A stretch of 41,508 nucleotides of DNA from Bacteroidales bacterium (GTDB lineage: Bacteria; Bacteroidota; Bacteroidia; Bacteroidales; PWNQ01): assembly GCA_003557725.1 (NCBI GenBank), contig PWNQ01000171.1:1-41508 (forward strand). The letters are read 5' to 3'. The position numbers and the translations under genes were made by a program. Positions 1 to 8,211 of the stretch are shown here, one piece after another (the stretch's first letter is position 1; every line of letters starts with the position of its first letter). Under the pieces are notes generated by a model that saw only the letters and a list, made by a program, of their open reading frames with translations, had not been told where the DNA came from and searched no databases.

Positions 1-24
1 AAACTGCCGCGGGTTGGCCCGGTC

Positions 25-40
25 CTCCCCTTTAGGGGAG
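25..40. repeat. Short GC-rich palindrome (CTCCCCT-TT-AGGGGAG)
   Basis: Seven-base arms flank a two-base loop, and GTTAGAGGGG follows directly and partly repeats the right arm. From memory, similar CTCCCC/GGGGAG units occur between genes in Bacteroidota, but I see only this copy here. It could be a hairpin terminator or part of a dispersed repeat. Confidence 0.4.
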
Positions 41-324
41 TTAGAGGGGCGCGCGCGGGAGCTTTCCGTAAGGAAATAATCATCCTCCTGTGTGTCAAAA
101 ATCCTGTCATGGGCGTTTCATCTGTTTAAAATTTTATATATTGCTTAATATCAACTATTTGTGACTCTTTGCTGATTCACCAACTGGCCAATTCACATAC
201 CCCATCCCCCTGTGTTTAGACAGCATTGTTCCCGAAGGATGGGGAATATTTCATTAGCCAAAAGTAATCATTTTCCATATATGAGTTCAATCAATAAATT
301 ATTATTTGATATCAGATAATTATT

Positions 325-388
325 CTATCGGGCCAAATATACAAAATTATTTATAGGGATTGCGATAAAATAATTCATCACCCGATAG
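325..388. repeat. Nested inverted repeat upstream of gtrA-like gene
   Basis: The outer arms are CTATCGGG (325-332) and CCCGATAG (381-388), a perfect 8-base match. Inside them lie AATTATTTAT (345-354) and ATAAAATAATT (365-375), complementary except for one extra A. The whole 64-base unit could fold as a two-tier hairpin or could be a small mobile-element relic. No function is recognised. Confidence 0.45.
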
Positions 389-476
389 TTAACAGCCGGC
401 TAAAAAAGGCGCTCAGGCAGCTTTAAAAGGTCTGATTTTTCTCCATTCATTGGCTAAAAAACATTTTTCATCTAAA

Positions 477-484
477 TAATTTTG
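477..484 (+). promoter_or_regulatory. Probable -7 box of gtrA-like gene
   Basis: TAATTTTG matches the Bacteroidota -7 consensus TAnnTTTG. The nearest upstream TTG (450-452) is 24 bases away, longer than usual. The implied 5' leader is about 60 bases. Confidence 0.45.
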
Positions 485-551
485 GAGAAAACCTAATAGA
501 TAATGCCTTTGACAGGATTTTAGATACACCGGGGGAAATAGTTGGGAAAAA

Positions 552-1097
552 ATGTGTTATTTTGCATTTGAAAAAAGTTACACCGTGATAGAACTGGGAC
601 GGCATCTTCGTAATTTAATTGTTCAATTCCTGGATTGGATACACCTCCCTTTCCGGAAGCATATTCCAAGGGAGACCTTTCAATACGGAGCTACCGGTGG
701 GATAAATACGCTTTTGGATATTTTTTTATATTGGTTTTTTTACCAAATCATTCTTCAGGGGCAAATTGTTGAGTTGAATATTATTGCTATCAGTGCGCAT
801 ATTGCCGCCTTTCTCATTGTTTTTCCCATTACTTTCAGCACGGGCTTTATCATGGCCAAATACATCACCTTTAAGTCGTCCCTTCTCCGTGGCCGCAAGC
901 AACTTTTTCGATACGCCCTCACGGTAGGCGGGGCCATTTTTTTAAATTACATTTTTTTGAAGCTATTTGTGGAAGGGTTTCATCTGCCAGCTCTGGGAGC
1001 GAAAGTAGCCACAACAGCCATTGTGGTCACCTATAGCTACATGCTTCAACGTTATTTTACATTCCAGACAGGAAGCTTTAAAAAACGGCCACGGTAA
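552..1097 (+). CDS. GtrA-like family membrane protein
   Basis: This is a 181-residue protein with a soluble N-terminus of about 40 residues followed by four hydrophobic segments at roughly 48-70, 80-105, 120-138 and 145-165. The family signature is visible: FQYGATGGINTLLD near residue 43, an N-Y pair near 130, and S-Y-x-L-Q-R-Y-F-T-F close to the C-terminus. GtrA-like proteins are thought to move or organise polyprenyl-linked sugars for cell-surface glycan synthesis, but the substrate cannot be read from the sequence. The gene stands alone on the plus strand and converges on the BamA-like gene. The ATG at 552 follows a purine-rich stretch. The N-terminal part before the domain is longer than in minimal family members. 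Confidence 0.85.
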   Translation: MCYFAFEKSYTVIELGRHLRNLIVQFLDWIHLPFRKHIPRETFQYGATGGINTLLDIFLYWFFYQIILQGQIVELNIIAISAHIAAFLIVFPITFSTGFIMAKYITFKSSLLRGRKQLFRYALTVGGAIFLNYIFLKLFVEGFHLPALGAKVATTAIVVTYSYMLQRYFTFQTGSFKKRPR

Positions 1098-1125
1098 AAA
1101 GACCTCCGGGGTGGCCAGGGTCTTT
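1098..1125 (-). terminator. Hairpin terminator between convergent genes
   Basis: The arms AAAGACC (1098-1104) and GGTCTTT (1119-1125) pair perfectly. On the minus strand the stem is followed by a T-run (complement of 1096-1100), which fits termination of the BamA-like gene. On the plus strand the tail is weaker. The stem overlaps the minus-strand stop codon. Confidence 0.5.
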
Positions 1126-2533
1126 ATATGGGCGCAATAAAGTGAAAAAACAATCCTGCATCACCCCGGTGATTGCGGGATACTTCCATTCGCAACACTT
1201 TATCATAGTAAGTAACCAGGTCCAGCCCTGCTCCCATTCCGTAGTGCCAATGGTTTACCATGGGGTTTGCCAGCTCTTCTCCCTGGTTTCCGTCCACATA
1301 GGCAGCATCAAAAAAAACATTCGCATAAAGTCTCAGGGGTATTTTGCTGAATTTTTCACCCAGCAAGTCATTTTTCAGCCAGTGCACATTAATCTTCTTT
1401 TCACTTAATACTGTTCTTTTCAGGTTGGTTTTTATGCATATCCAGTTGGTTTGGTCAAAGACATAATGTTCCATTCCTCTTACCAGGTCCCTTCCGTACC
1501 CCAATCCTTTCTCTTCGGCCAGGTGGTAAGGCAAGTATTGTCCCAGCCGGGTTTGTCCGGCAAGGCTGGCAGCCAGGTACCACTTCCCGGGCACCAGCTT
1601 ATGGTATTTTCTCAGGTTGGTTTTAAGCAGCAGGTGATCTGTATCGGTATTAAAAAGTCCAAATTTTCTGGCTTTAAAGTCCATGTAATATCCACTGAGT
1701 GGGTATGCTTTATAGTCACGGTGATCATTTTTTACAATGTAAGAAATATACAGGAAGTCATTATTATCCACCGTTGCATAGTTTTTATTTAAAGCCATAA
1801 GTGTATCATTAATGGAAAAGTGGCGCCATCCCAGGCTTATTTTATGAGTAGTGCGAATTTCCGGCCGGTATCGCAGGCTAATGCTGCTTCTGAGTGCTTC
1901 TTTAAGGGCTTCATCCGGGGATGAAAAAAATAGCCGTTGGTGCCCCATGCTTCCGTAATACACCCTGTGCCGCCGGTGATATTCTCCTCTGATCATCAAT
2001 CCCAGGGTTTTAGTCTTATTAAGATTCAGTATATCATATTGGAAAACATACTGGTTTTCAAACCCTGCGGTAAAATAAAAAGCCAGTTTTTCGCCTCTGC
2101 CTCTGAAGTTATTATTTTTCAACCCGGCAGTATAGTTCACCCTTCTGAAGCTTTTATGTTCCCACCAGGTATTCACATTTCCTCCCGGCACCTCCACATA
2201 GACCACAGGCCAGATATACCATCGCTCCGTCAGACGTATATCAAATACCACCCCCTGGTCATCATCCCTGAGAAAGTCCACTAATACAAAATTAAACAAC
2301 AAAGTATTCATCAGGTTTTGGCGGATAGTTTTCCGGTAAGACTCCAAAAGGGCTGTATCCACTTTTTGCTCCTTCTTTATTGGGATTTCCCTAAGAATCA
2401 ATTCAGTCCGGGTTTTATCATTTCCGGATATTTGGATATCCTTCACCACCACCTGGTCCGACTGCTGTGCGAAAAGGGTAATGGGCAGCCATAACATACT
2501 AAAAGCGACCGGAAGCACCTTGGGATTATTCAT
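1124..2533 (-). CDS. BamA-like outer-membrane barrel protein with one POTRA domain
   Basis: The 469-residue product begins with a signal peptide whose likely cleavage is after LFA, leaving QQSDQ at the mature N-terminus. Residues about 28-105 read like a POTRA domain (VVVKDIQISGNDKTRTELILRE is split here by function, with the family's I-x-G-N-x-x-T pattern). The rest alternates aromatic and polar residues as in a 16-stranded Omp85/BamA barrel. It is much shorter than BamA (about 800 residues, five POTRA domains) and resembles the short Omp85-like proteins common in Bacteroidota. It may insert or move outer-membrane components; the substrate is unknown. Only two bases separate its ATG from the stop of the CBS gene, so the two are very probably translated from one mRNA. 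Confidence 0.75.
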   Translation of the reverse strand: MNNPKVLPVAFSMLWLPITLFAQQSDQVVVKDIQISGNDKTRTELILREIPIKKEQKVDTALLESYRKTIRQNLMNTLLFNFVLVDFLRDDDQGVVFDIRLTERWYIWPVVYVEVPGGNVNTWWEHKSFRRVNYTAGLKNNNFRGRGEKLAFYFTAGFENQYVFQYDILNLNKTKTLGLMIRGEYHRRHRVYYGSMGHQRLFFSSPDEALKEALRSSISLRYRPEIRTTHKISLGWRHFSINDTLMALNKNYATVDNNDFLYISYIVKNDHRDYKAYPLSGYYMDFKARKFGLFNTDTDHLLLKTNLRKYHKLVPGKWYLAASLAGQTRLGQYLPYHLAEEKGLGYGRDLVRGMEHYVFDQTNWICIKTNLKRTVLSEKKINVHWLKNDLLGEKFSKIPLRLYANVFFDAAYVDGNQGEELANPMVNHWHYGMGAGLDLVTYYDKVLRMEVSRNHRGDAGLFFHFIAPI

Positions 2534-2535
2534 TA

Positions 2536-3198
2536 TCAGATATTCAAATAATTGATAAGGGCATCATAGCGGTCCATCAGATCATCCCAGTATTGCTCTT
2601 CGGAGAAAGATGCTTTAATGGTATACTCATATCGCCCCAGAGTGGCCATAACGGCAGAGATATCCATTTTATTGATTTTCAGAGTTAGCTCCAACTTGGT
2701 TGAGTCTCTGGGTGAGGAGGTATAAAGGCTTAGGATTCTGGCGTCATTGGACTCCACGATTTGCACAATTTCCGACAGCAGGTAGTCTTTTTCATTGAGT
2801 TCCAAAACTATTATAGCTCCGGGTTGCTGTATTGCCGCCATTTCCGCAATACGTGCCAGCAGTTCAGACATCATCACCGCACCCTTATATCCTTTCATTT
2901 TGTCCAGCACAGGGATAACGGTGAGTTTTTGCTCATATACCACCTTGATAATATCATATATATGCTGGTTTTCTGAAACATAAGGTTTTATCAGTGACAA
3001 TTTATGGTCGCCCAGAGGTTTTGCGGGGTCGTTAAAGTTGAGGATATCCTCTTCGGATATAAGTCCCAGGAAATCCACATTGTTTACAATGGGAAGGTGC
3101 ATCACTTTAAAGTCATCCATCATTTCCAGTGCACGGGTACCCGGGTCTGATGTTCTAAGTGGCACGATGGTATTGGACAGAAGATGTTTTGCCAGCAT
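2536..3198 (-). CDS. CBS-pair protein with ACT-like C-terminal domain
   Basis: The 220-residue cytoplasmic protein carries two CBS motifs (about residues 5-55 and 70-120), the pair that usually binds adenosyl nucleotides. A C-terminal stretch (about 127-200) has the beta-alpha-beta pattern and I-V-E-x-N-x-A-x-I-L core of an ACT-like regulatory domain. No catalytic domain is attached, so a sensory or regulatory role is inferred. The gene is immediately upstream of the BamA-like gene with a two-base gap, and divergent from pdxJ. In many Bacteroidota, from memory, a CBS gene, nadK and pdxJ lie together; nadK is absent here. One copy of the 68-bp repeat lies between this gene and pdxJ. Confidence 0.8.
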   Translation of the reverse strand: MLAKHLLSNTIVPLRTSDPGTRALEMMDDFKVMHLPIVNNVDFLGLISEEDILNFNDPAKPLGDHKLSLIKPYVSENQHIYDIIKVVYEQKLTVIPVLDKMKGYKGAVMMSELLARIAEMAAIQQPGAIIVLELNEKDYLLSEIVQIVESNDARILSLYTSSPRDSTKLELTLKINKMDISAVMATLGRYEYTIKASFSEEQYWDDLMDRYDALINYLNI

Positions 3199-3217
3199 AA
3201 TACTTTTTTCTTTATTG

Positions 3218-3285
3218 AGTCCGGTCTAAAAACACACATTTTTCACATCCGCTGAAAATCAAAAGTAACCTTTTTAGAGCGGACT
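3218..3285 (+). repeat. 68-bp repeat with 15-base terminal inverted repeats, copy 1
   Basis: The left end AGTCCGGTCTAAAAA (3218-3232) matches the reverse complement of the right end TTTTTAGAGCGGACT (3271-3285) at 14 of 15 positions. The inner core includes CCGCTGAAAATCAAAAG. It lies between the divergent CBS and pdxJ genes. It matches copy 4 (16843-16910) at about 63 of 68 positions. Confidence 0.8.
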
Positions 3286-3330
3286 GTTTATTAACATAAA
3301 CAACTTACCTACCGCTCATGTTTATGGCAG

Positions 3331-3362
3331 TTTGCTTCATTCCCTATTCTTTACTATTTTTG
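3331..3362 (+). promoter_or_regulatory. pdxJ promoter, TTTG-N20-TATTTTTG
   Basis: TTTG at 3331-3334 and TATTTTTG at 3355-3362 are 20 bases apart, an exact fit to the Bacteroidota -33/-7 consensus. The ATG of pdxJ lies 25 bases downstream of the -7 box. Confidence 0.8.
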
Positions 3363-3387
3363 TGGCACAAAACATTTTTACAAAGTT

Positions 3388-4113
3388 ATGACAAATTTAA
3401 GTGTAAATATCAATAAAGTTGCCACCATTCGTAATGCCCGTGGAGGAGACACTCCCAATCTCATTGAGGCCGCCTGGTCATGTGAGCAATATGGAGCTCA
3501 AGGAATTACTGTTCATCCCCGGCCGGATGAGCGTCATATTCGCTACCGTGATGTTTATGATCTCAAGCCCTTGTTGACTACGGAGTTCAACATAGAGGGT
3601 TATCCTTCTGACACGTTTTTGGAGATGGTACTGGATGTATGTCCCGCCCAGGTTACTTTGGTTCCTGATGCTCCGGATGCTATTACCTCCGATTCGGGAT
3701 GGAACACCAAAACGCACAAGGGTTTTTTGCAAGAAGTCATCTCCCGTCTGAAAGGTTCAGGCATACGTACTTCTTTATTTATGGAGACGGATGAGGAGTT
3801 GATCACCCATGCAAAAGACACTGGTGTTGACCGTATAGAGCTCTATACGGAGCCCTATGCCCGGGGTTTTTCCACAGACAGGGAAAAGGCTGTTGCCCCA
3901 TACATCCGTTCCGCGGAGCATGCCAATTCCCTTGGGTTGGGCATTAATGCCGGTCATGATCTAAATTTGGACAATCTTCGCTATTTTGCGGAGCGTATTC
4001 CTGGCTTGCTGGAGGTATCTATCGGACATGCATTAATTTCCGATGCATTGTATATGGGTCTTGAGCAGACCATTCACATGTATCTGAAGCAGCTTTCCCC
4101 GGCACAGGAATGA
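3388..4113 (+). CDS. pdxJ: Pyridoxine 5'-phosphate synthase
   Basis: PdxJ condenses 3-amino-2-oxopropyl phosphate with 1-deoxy-D-xylulose 5-phosphate to give pyridoxine 5'-phosphate, the last ring-forming step of the DXP-dependent vitamin B6 route. The 241-residue length is typical. The catalytic residues are visible: His43 in HPRPDERHI, Glu70 in FNIEGYP, and His190 in INAGHDL. The phosphate-binding EVSIGHAL motif is near residue 212. The gene has its own promoter at 3331-3362 and is followed 51 bases later by an alpha/beta hydrolase gene on the same strand, which may share the transcript. B6 made here would serve PLP enzymes such as the alpha-oxoamine synthase at 38759. Confidence 0.96.
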   Translation: MTNLSVNINKVATIRNARGGDTPNLIEAAWSCEQYGAQGITVHPRPDERHIRYRDVYDLKPLLTTEFNIEGYPSDTFLEMVLDVCPAQVTLVPDAPDAITSDSGWNTKTHKGFLQEVISRLKGSGIRTSLFMETDEELITHAKDTGVDRIELYTEPYARGFSTDREKAVAPYIRSAEHANSLGLGINAGHDLNLDNLRYFAERIPGLLEVSIGHALISDALYMGLEQTIHMYLKQLSPAQE

Positions 4114-4164
4114 ACTTCTTCCCCCGGTATTTGTTAGCTCTTCATCAATTAAAGCCAGGTTTTT

Positions 4165-4980
4165 ATGGAGTTATATACGCGCATCATGGGCTCGGGCCCC
4201 CCGTTGATCATCCTTCATGGTCTATTTGGTCTCTCGGATAATTGGGTATCCATTGCCCGCCGGTTATCGGCCAGCTATACGGTTTATCTTCCAGACCAGC
4301 GGAATCATGGCCGTTCACCTCATCACCAGGTATTTAATTATTATGCCCTCAGCGATGACCTGATGGCTTTTATGGATTCGCGGGAAATTGACAAGGCGGT
4401 TCTGCTGGGCCACTCTATGGGCGGGAAGGTGGCCATGCATTTTGCTCTGGACTATCCGGAGATGACCGATAAGCTTATTGTGGCGGATATGGGGACCGGC
4501 AGCTACCATGTGCGCCCGGTGCACAATAAAATAATGGAAGCCATGGAAAGCGTTGATTTTGATTCTCTGGACACCCGTGAAGCAGTGGAAGAGCATCTCT
4601 CGGCATATATTGACTCCCGTCCGTTGCGCTTATTTATTATGAAAAATCTGAAGCGCCTCCCCAAGGGGCGACTGGGCTGGAAGCCAAACCTTCCGGTGTT
4701 AAAAAAAAGCATGGGAGAAATTGTGGAGGGCCTATCGCCCGGCCCCACATATAACCAGCCCACCCTGTTTGTTGCCGGTGGCCGCTCCGATTATATCAAA
4801 GAGGCTGATCACCAAGATATCCAAAAATTTTTCCCCAAAGCCCGCATAGAGGTCATCCCTCATGGGTCTCACTGGCTCCATGCAGATGCTACGGAAGCAT
4901 TTTGTGATATCGTCAGCCACTTTCTGGACAGCACCTGCTATAACAATACCGACTTAAGGAAAAAAAGCGGGGCCAGCTAA
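4165..4980 (+). CDS. YbfF-like alpha/beta hydrolase (esterase)
   Basis: The 271-residue cytoplasmic protein has a complete alpha/beta-hydrolase catalytic set: oxyanion motif HGLFG (19-23), nucleophile Ser84 in GHSMGG, Asp209 in GGRSDYI, and His236 in GSHWLH. DQRNHGRS at 44-51 is also typical of the YbfF acyl-CoA/ester hydrolase group. The natural substrate is not known from the sequence. It lies 51 bases behind pdxJ. Its TAA stop shares bases with the TAG stop of the convergent LiaF-like gene: CTAA at 4977-4980 is read both ways. Confidence 0.85.
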   Translation: MELYTRIMGSGPPLIILHGLFGLSDNWVSIARRLSASYTVYLPDQRNHGRSPHHQVFNYYALSDDLMAFMDSREIDKAVLLGHSMGGKVAMHFALDYPEMTDKLIVADMGTGSYHVRPVHNKIMEAMESVDFDSLDTREAVEEHLSAYIDSRPLRLFIMKNLKRLPKGRLGWKPNLPVLKKSMGEIVEGLSPGPTYNQPTLFVAGGRSDYIKEADHQDIQKFFPKARIEVIPHGSHWLHADATEAFCDIVSHFLDSTCYNNTDLRKKSGAS

Positions 4981-5921
4981 TACCTTTCGATTTTTAAGTT
5001 GGCTATGGCCGCTTTAATATTCACCCGTATCTGCACTTCTTTACTGGCAAATCCCGGGGTATAATAAAGGTTTCTTTCTTCCTTCAGGAATCCCTCCAGA
5101 TCTCTTCCGGCCAGGACCGTTTCAAATTGTATGCGGCAGCCTGCTTCTTCGGGGATGCGGAGCACTATAGATGAGGCCCCTGCTTCTATGGTCACGTCCA
5201 CTTGCGGTGATCGTGTTCCCAGCTTCATATCTATTCCGGAAGCGCCTCCTTTCATGGCCACTTCTCTCACTATAAAATCATCCAGCTCCAGGTTGGCCCG
5301 GGCTGCCCCCAGGTTAAGCAACAACGACCATTGTGGCTGAGGGTGCAGGCGGATATTGGCTTTCCCCCGGCCTTCCCTCTGCCATCCCGTGATCTTGTTC
5401 ATGGTCACATTTACCACATATTGCTGATCCTCTTCATAGGGATTAATGGAGTACTCCCCCTGGTCTCCTTTTTTTTGGAAATCTACCAGGTAGCTGGCAG
5501 AAGTGTCGCTAATATTAAACCGTCCTGCTGCTCCATCCAGCTTGAGGACTGCATGGGTGAGTCCCTGTGGCAAGCGGATCAACTCCCGTTGATAGCTCAG
5601 GTCGCCTGTGGCATCCCCCCGGGCAAACTCTTTTTCATTAAAGTGGATATGCACTCCGGAGCCCACACGCTTTCCCCACAGGTTTTTTCCGCTATCATCC
5701 CGCACAGAATAGCTTAACGCTCCGGCCATAACCAGTAAAGAAAACAACGCCTTCCATCCGCTCTTCAGGGGCAGGGCTGATATCCCCCAAAGGATGAGCA
5801 ATGCGGGCCACATGGATAATAATGCCGTCCATGAAAAGCTGACAAGCCCCAGGTTCCCGGCGATCCATATGACCCCGCCAGCAATAAGCAAAAACCCCCA
5901 AACGGCCTGGTTATAGTTCAT
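4977..5921 (-). CDS. LiaF-like membrane protein with toast-rack domain
   Basis: This is a 314-residue protein. Residues 1-75 contain three to four hydrophobic segments of the LiaF/LiaI transmembrane type (WPALLILWG is characteristic). Residues about 115-305 form a beta-rich region with repeated short strands and GxAxxxL patterns, as in the toast-rack domains (DUF2154/DUF4097 type) of LiaF and cell-wall stress proteins. In Firmicutes LiaF represses the envelope-stress system LiaRS; in Bacteroidota the role is unproven. It is downstream of, and overlaps by 11 bases, the PspC gene, so the pair probably acts together in envelope stress sensing. No lia-type two-component genes are seen nearby. Confidence 0.75.
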   Translation of the reverse strand: MNYNQAVWGFLLIAGGVIWIAGNLGLVSFSWTALLSMWPALLILWGISALPLKSGWKALFSLLVMAGALSYSVRDDSGKNLWGKRVGSGVHIHFNEKEFARGDATGDLSYQRELIRLPQGLTHAVLKLDGAAGRFNISDTSASYLVDFQKKGDQGEYSINPYEEDQQYVVNVTMNKITGWQREGRGKANIRLHPQPQWSLLLNLGAARANLELDDFIVREVAMKGGASGIDMKLGTRSPQVDVTIEAGASSIVLRIPEEAGCRIQFETVLAGRDLEGFLKEERNLYYTPGFASKEVQIRVNIKAAIANLKIERY

Positions 5922-6417
5922 GATCCTGAGTGTTTGATGAGGAATTTTTTATGCTTCCCAGGAGGATAACGCCCCCCAGGATTATGAGCACCACGGGCCA
6001 CAAGTCGCTAAACTTCAAAAAATCAATAAAATTATCAGCTAAAAATGCGGCTCCCAGAAGTATAAGTGCCAACCCGGCAATAAGGTTACTTTTGGGTACC
6101 CCCCCGGAGCGCCCGGTGGGGCGGGCTTTCTGTGGCTCCGGGTCTACGTGCCCGCTGCTGGCAGCACTCCCCGCAGGCTCCTCCCCGCCTTCCGGGTCAC
6201 TTGCATCAAATATGGTATACAACGGCTCCTCAGGAAGCACCGCCCATAAAACGATATATGCTATAATCCCTCCCCCGCCCATAACCGCAGCAATAAAAAA
6301 TATGAGCCGAATAATCACAGGGTCCACATTAAAATAACGGGCGATCCCGCCACATACACCCCCCAGATACTTATCCCGGGTCGAACGATACAATTTTTTG
6401 GTATTTTCCATATCCAT
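5911..6417 (-). CDS. PspC-domain membrane protein
   Basis: Residues 7-65 form a PspC domain: KKLYRSTRDKYLGGVCGGIA then a hydrophobic helix ending in VLWAVLPEEP. A low-complexity Pro/Gly/Ser linker (75-105) leads to a second hydrophobic pair (110-155) with the WPVVLIILG motif of LiaI/LiaF membrane domains. The total is 168 residues, so this is a PspC-LiaF-type fusion. PspC proteins sense phage-shock/envelope stress at the inner membrane. An alternative start is the second ATG, two codons later. The 11-base overlap with the LiaF-like gene indicates translational coupling. Confidence 0.85.
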   Translation of the reverse strand: MDMENTKKLYRSTRDKYLGGVCGGIARYFNVDPVIIRLIFFIAAVMGGGGIIAYIVLWAVLPEEPLYTIFDASDPEGGEEPAGSAASSGHVDPEPQKARPTGRSGGVPKSNLIAGLALILLGAAFLADNFIDFLKFSDLWPVVLIILGGVILLGSIKNSSSNTQDHEL

Positions 6418-6558
6418 AAATTAAGTTAAAACCTTTTCCCTTATCCTGATGAGACGTACATAGCAAACAAAAGTTACATTACACAATAAAAACAGCCTCT
6501 AAAACTGGACAATTTATATATATCTCTCAAAAGTGGCGGACCGTTCCGGGGCTCAAAG

Positions 6559-7764
6559 TTAAAAAAATAAACAGGCATCGCCATAACTAAGAAACCGGAA
6601 GTTATTATCCAGGGCATAGCGGTAGGCCTCTTTCCACCGTTCTTCACCAAGAAAAGCGGCCACCAACAGCAACAGGGTACTTCCCGGCTGGTGGAAATTA
6701 GTGATCATGGCACCGGTCATGGCAAAGGAGTATGGAGGAGCAATCAAAAGGCGAGTACTCCCCCGCAGGGTATCTGTCTTGTCCCGGTCCATTTTTTCCA
6801 GTAGAATATCAATGCACTCCTCACGGGTTAAAGTATTTTCAGACTGATACGGCAGCCATTGTGAAACAGAGAACGGGGCATTATTATCCTTTCGGAGCAT
6901 TCCGGCGAACCAGTATAGGCTTTCCAGTGTTCTGACGGCAGTAGTTCCCACGGCCACCACTTTTTCTACCGGGGTTGCCTTCATTTTTTCCAGGGTTTCC
7001 CGGGATACAAGCACCTGCTCCTGGTGCATTTGATGCATATTAACATCTCCGGATACGATGGGTTTAAACGTACCGGCCCCCACATGCAATGTAAGATAGG
7101 CCTGATGGACATTTTGCTTTTCCAGGTTTTGAAACACGGTTGGTGTAAAATGCAGTCCGGCCGTTGGAGCAGCCACAGAGCCATGGTGGGATGCAAAGAG
7201 GGTTTGGTATCGGTTTTTGTCTTCGCTCTGCGCTTCCCGTTTAATATATGGTGGCAGTGGCACATGCCCGGCCTGCTCCATAACTTCTAGCCAGGGCAGG
7301 TCTTCAGGCTTCCATGAAAACTGCACCCACCACATGTCATTGTCCTGCTTTACTTTTTCAGCATGCAATACCCCTTTTTCCAGTTTTATGGATAACCTTC
7401 CCTGTTTCCATTTGCGGGCATTTCTCACAAAACACTTCCATACCACGGGAGAACTCCGTAGCCACTCCGTTTGGGCATCCCTCTGAGAGCTGGCGGGCTC
7501 CAGACAAAAAACCTCTATGGCAGCACCCGTTTCCTTGCGAAAAAGCAACCGCGCATGAACCACTCTGGTGTTGTTAAAAACCAAAAGGTCACCACCCTGC
7601 AAATGCCGGTGAAGGTGAACAAACCGGCCCTCATAAACCGCCGACCCCGGCCTGCTGATAAGCAAACGCGACTGGTCACGGCAATCCGGAGGATGATGCG
7701 CTATCCTATGCTCCGGAAGATCATAGCTAAAGTCTGAAACCCTTAAATCCAAAAATCCATCCAT
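6559..7764 (-). CDS. queA: S-adenosylmethionine:tRNA ribosyltransferase-isomerase
   Basis: QueA transfers the ribosyl part of SAM to 7-aminomethyl-7-deazaguanine in tRNA to make epoxyqueuosine. The family motifs are present: LPEHRIAHHPPD near the N-terminus, VFNNTRV, SVAAPTAGLHFT, LHVGAGTF, GTTAVRTLES and MITNFHQPGSTLL. At 401 residues it is longer than E. coli QueA (about 356), with extra sequence around residues 90-150, a length I have seen in other Bacteroidota. The start at 7764 lies only four bases after a TATTTTTG -7 box (7769-7776), so the mRNA may be almost leaderless. A copy of the 68-bp repeat begins just upstream at 7781. No other queuosine genes are in the window. Confidence 0.95.
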   Translation of the reverse strand: MDGFLDLRVSDFSYDLPEHRIAHHPPDCRDQSRLLISRPGSAVYEGRFVHLHRHLQGGDLLVFNNTRVVHARLLFRKETGAAIEVFCLEPASSQRDAQTEWLRSSPVVWKCFVRNARKWKQGRLSIKLEKGVLHAEKVKQDNDMWWVQFSWKPEDLPWLEVMEQAGHVPLPPYIKREAQSEDKNRYQTLFASHHGSVAAPTAGLHFTPTVFQNLEKQNVHQAYLTLHVGAGTFKPIVSGDVNMHQMHQEQVLVSRETLEKMKATPVEKVVAVGTTAVRTLESLYWFAGMLRKDNNAPFSVSQWLPYQSENTLTREECIDILLEKMDRDKTDTLRGSTRLLIAPPYSFAMTGAMITNFHQPGSTLLLLVAAFLGEERWKEAYRYALDNNFRFLSYGDACLFF

Positions 7765-7768
7765 GCTG

Positions 7769-7776
7769 CAAAAATA
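7769..7776 (-). promoter_or_regulatory. queA -7 box (TATTTTTG)
   Basis: Read on the minus strand the box is an exact TAnnTTTG and ends four bases before the queA ATG. Transcription would start at or next to the start codon. I see no good TTG at the -33 distance, which falls inside repeat copy 2. Confidence 0.55.
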
Positions 7777-7780
7777 AAAG

Positions 7781-7849
7781 AGTCTGGCCTAATAACTCGA
7801 AAATTATTAGACCCGGTGAAAATCAAATGTCACCATTTTAGACTGGACT
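7781..7849 (+). repeat. 68-bp repeat family, copy 2 (diverged)
   Basis: It starts AGTCTGGCCTAATAA and ends TTTTAGACTGGACT. The inner stretch GGTGAAAATCAAATGTCACC corresponds to GCTGAAAATCAAAAGTAACC of copy 1. The terminal repeats match at about 10 of 15 positions. It lies directly upstream of the queA promoter. Confidence 0.65.
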
Positions 7850-7908
7850 CATATAACGAAAACTAAATCCGGCCAGAAAAGAAGGGCTGCCGGAATAATT
7901 GAAGGAAC

Positions 7909-8169
7909 CTAATTCTTTTGATATAAATCAGAAATATCAATATGATCCTTATAGTTTAAAAACACCTCCGAAATATCCACCGTCTTTACATTATCAATTT
8001 TTGATGCATACTGGCGGTACCATATCTCCACAAAGAAGTTGGTCACGGCATATAGCTTAATGGTATAGTACATGTAGGTTCTGGTCATAATTTCTTCGCC
8101 ATACTCCAGAACCGTTTGCACTTTCTCAAGCATCTTCATTTCTTCAAACCCCTGTTTTGTCATATTCAT
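7909..8169 (-). CDS. Unknown 86-residue protein
   Basis: I do not recognise this small protein. It is soluble, with a helical middle (M-K-M-L-E-K-V-Q-T-V-L-E-Y-G-E) and many Tyr and Ile residues. An upstream in-frame start at 8226 would give 105 residues, but it lies before the promoter. The start chosen here (ATG at 8167-8169) follows a purine-rich GGAAGGGGG and sits just after a consensus promoter (8181-8211). The promoter spacer is covered by a perfect 11-base inverted repeat, so the gene is probably under the control of a dimeric repressor or autoregulated. It reads towards queA, with the repeat copy 2 and 144 bases between them. Confidence 0.65.
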   Translation of the reverse strand: MNMTKQGFEEMKMLEKVQTVLEYGEEIMTRTYMYYTIKLYAVTNFFVEIWYRQYASKIDNVKTVDISEVFLNYKDHIDISDLYQKN

Positions 8170-8180
8170 AATCCCCCTTC

Positions 8181-8211
8181 CAAAGATAATCCGTTGAAAA
8201 ACAATTTTCAA
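8181..8211 (-). promoter_or_regulatory. Promoter of the 86-residue gene, TTG-N20-TATCTTTG
   Basis: On the minus strand TTG (complement of 8209-8211) and TATCTTTG (complement of 8181-8188) are 20 bases apart, an exact Bacteroidota promoter. The predicted transcript would begin a few bases before the ATG at 8169. Confidence 0.75.

Larger units (their letters stand above)
1..551. other. Gene-free leader region upstream of gtrA-like gene
   Basis: I see no convincing coding region in this stretch. It is AT-rich after about position 120. It holds a short palindrome at 25-40, a nested inverted repeat at 325-388, and a TAnnTTTG promoter box at 477-484 that probably serves the gene starting at 552. 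The first 100 bases are GC-rich and may belong to the flank of a neighbouring gene outside the window. Confidence 0.6.
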
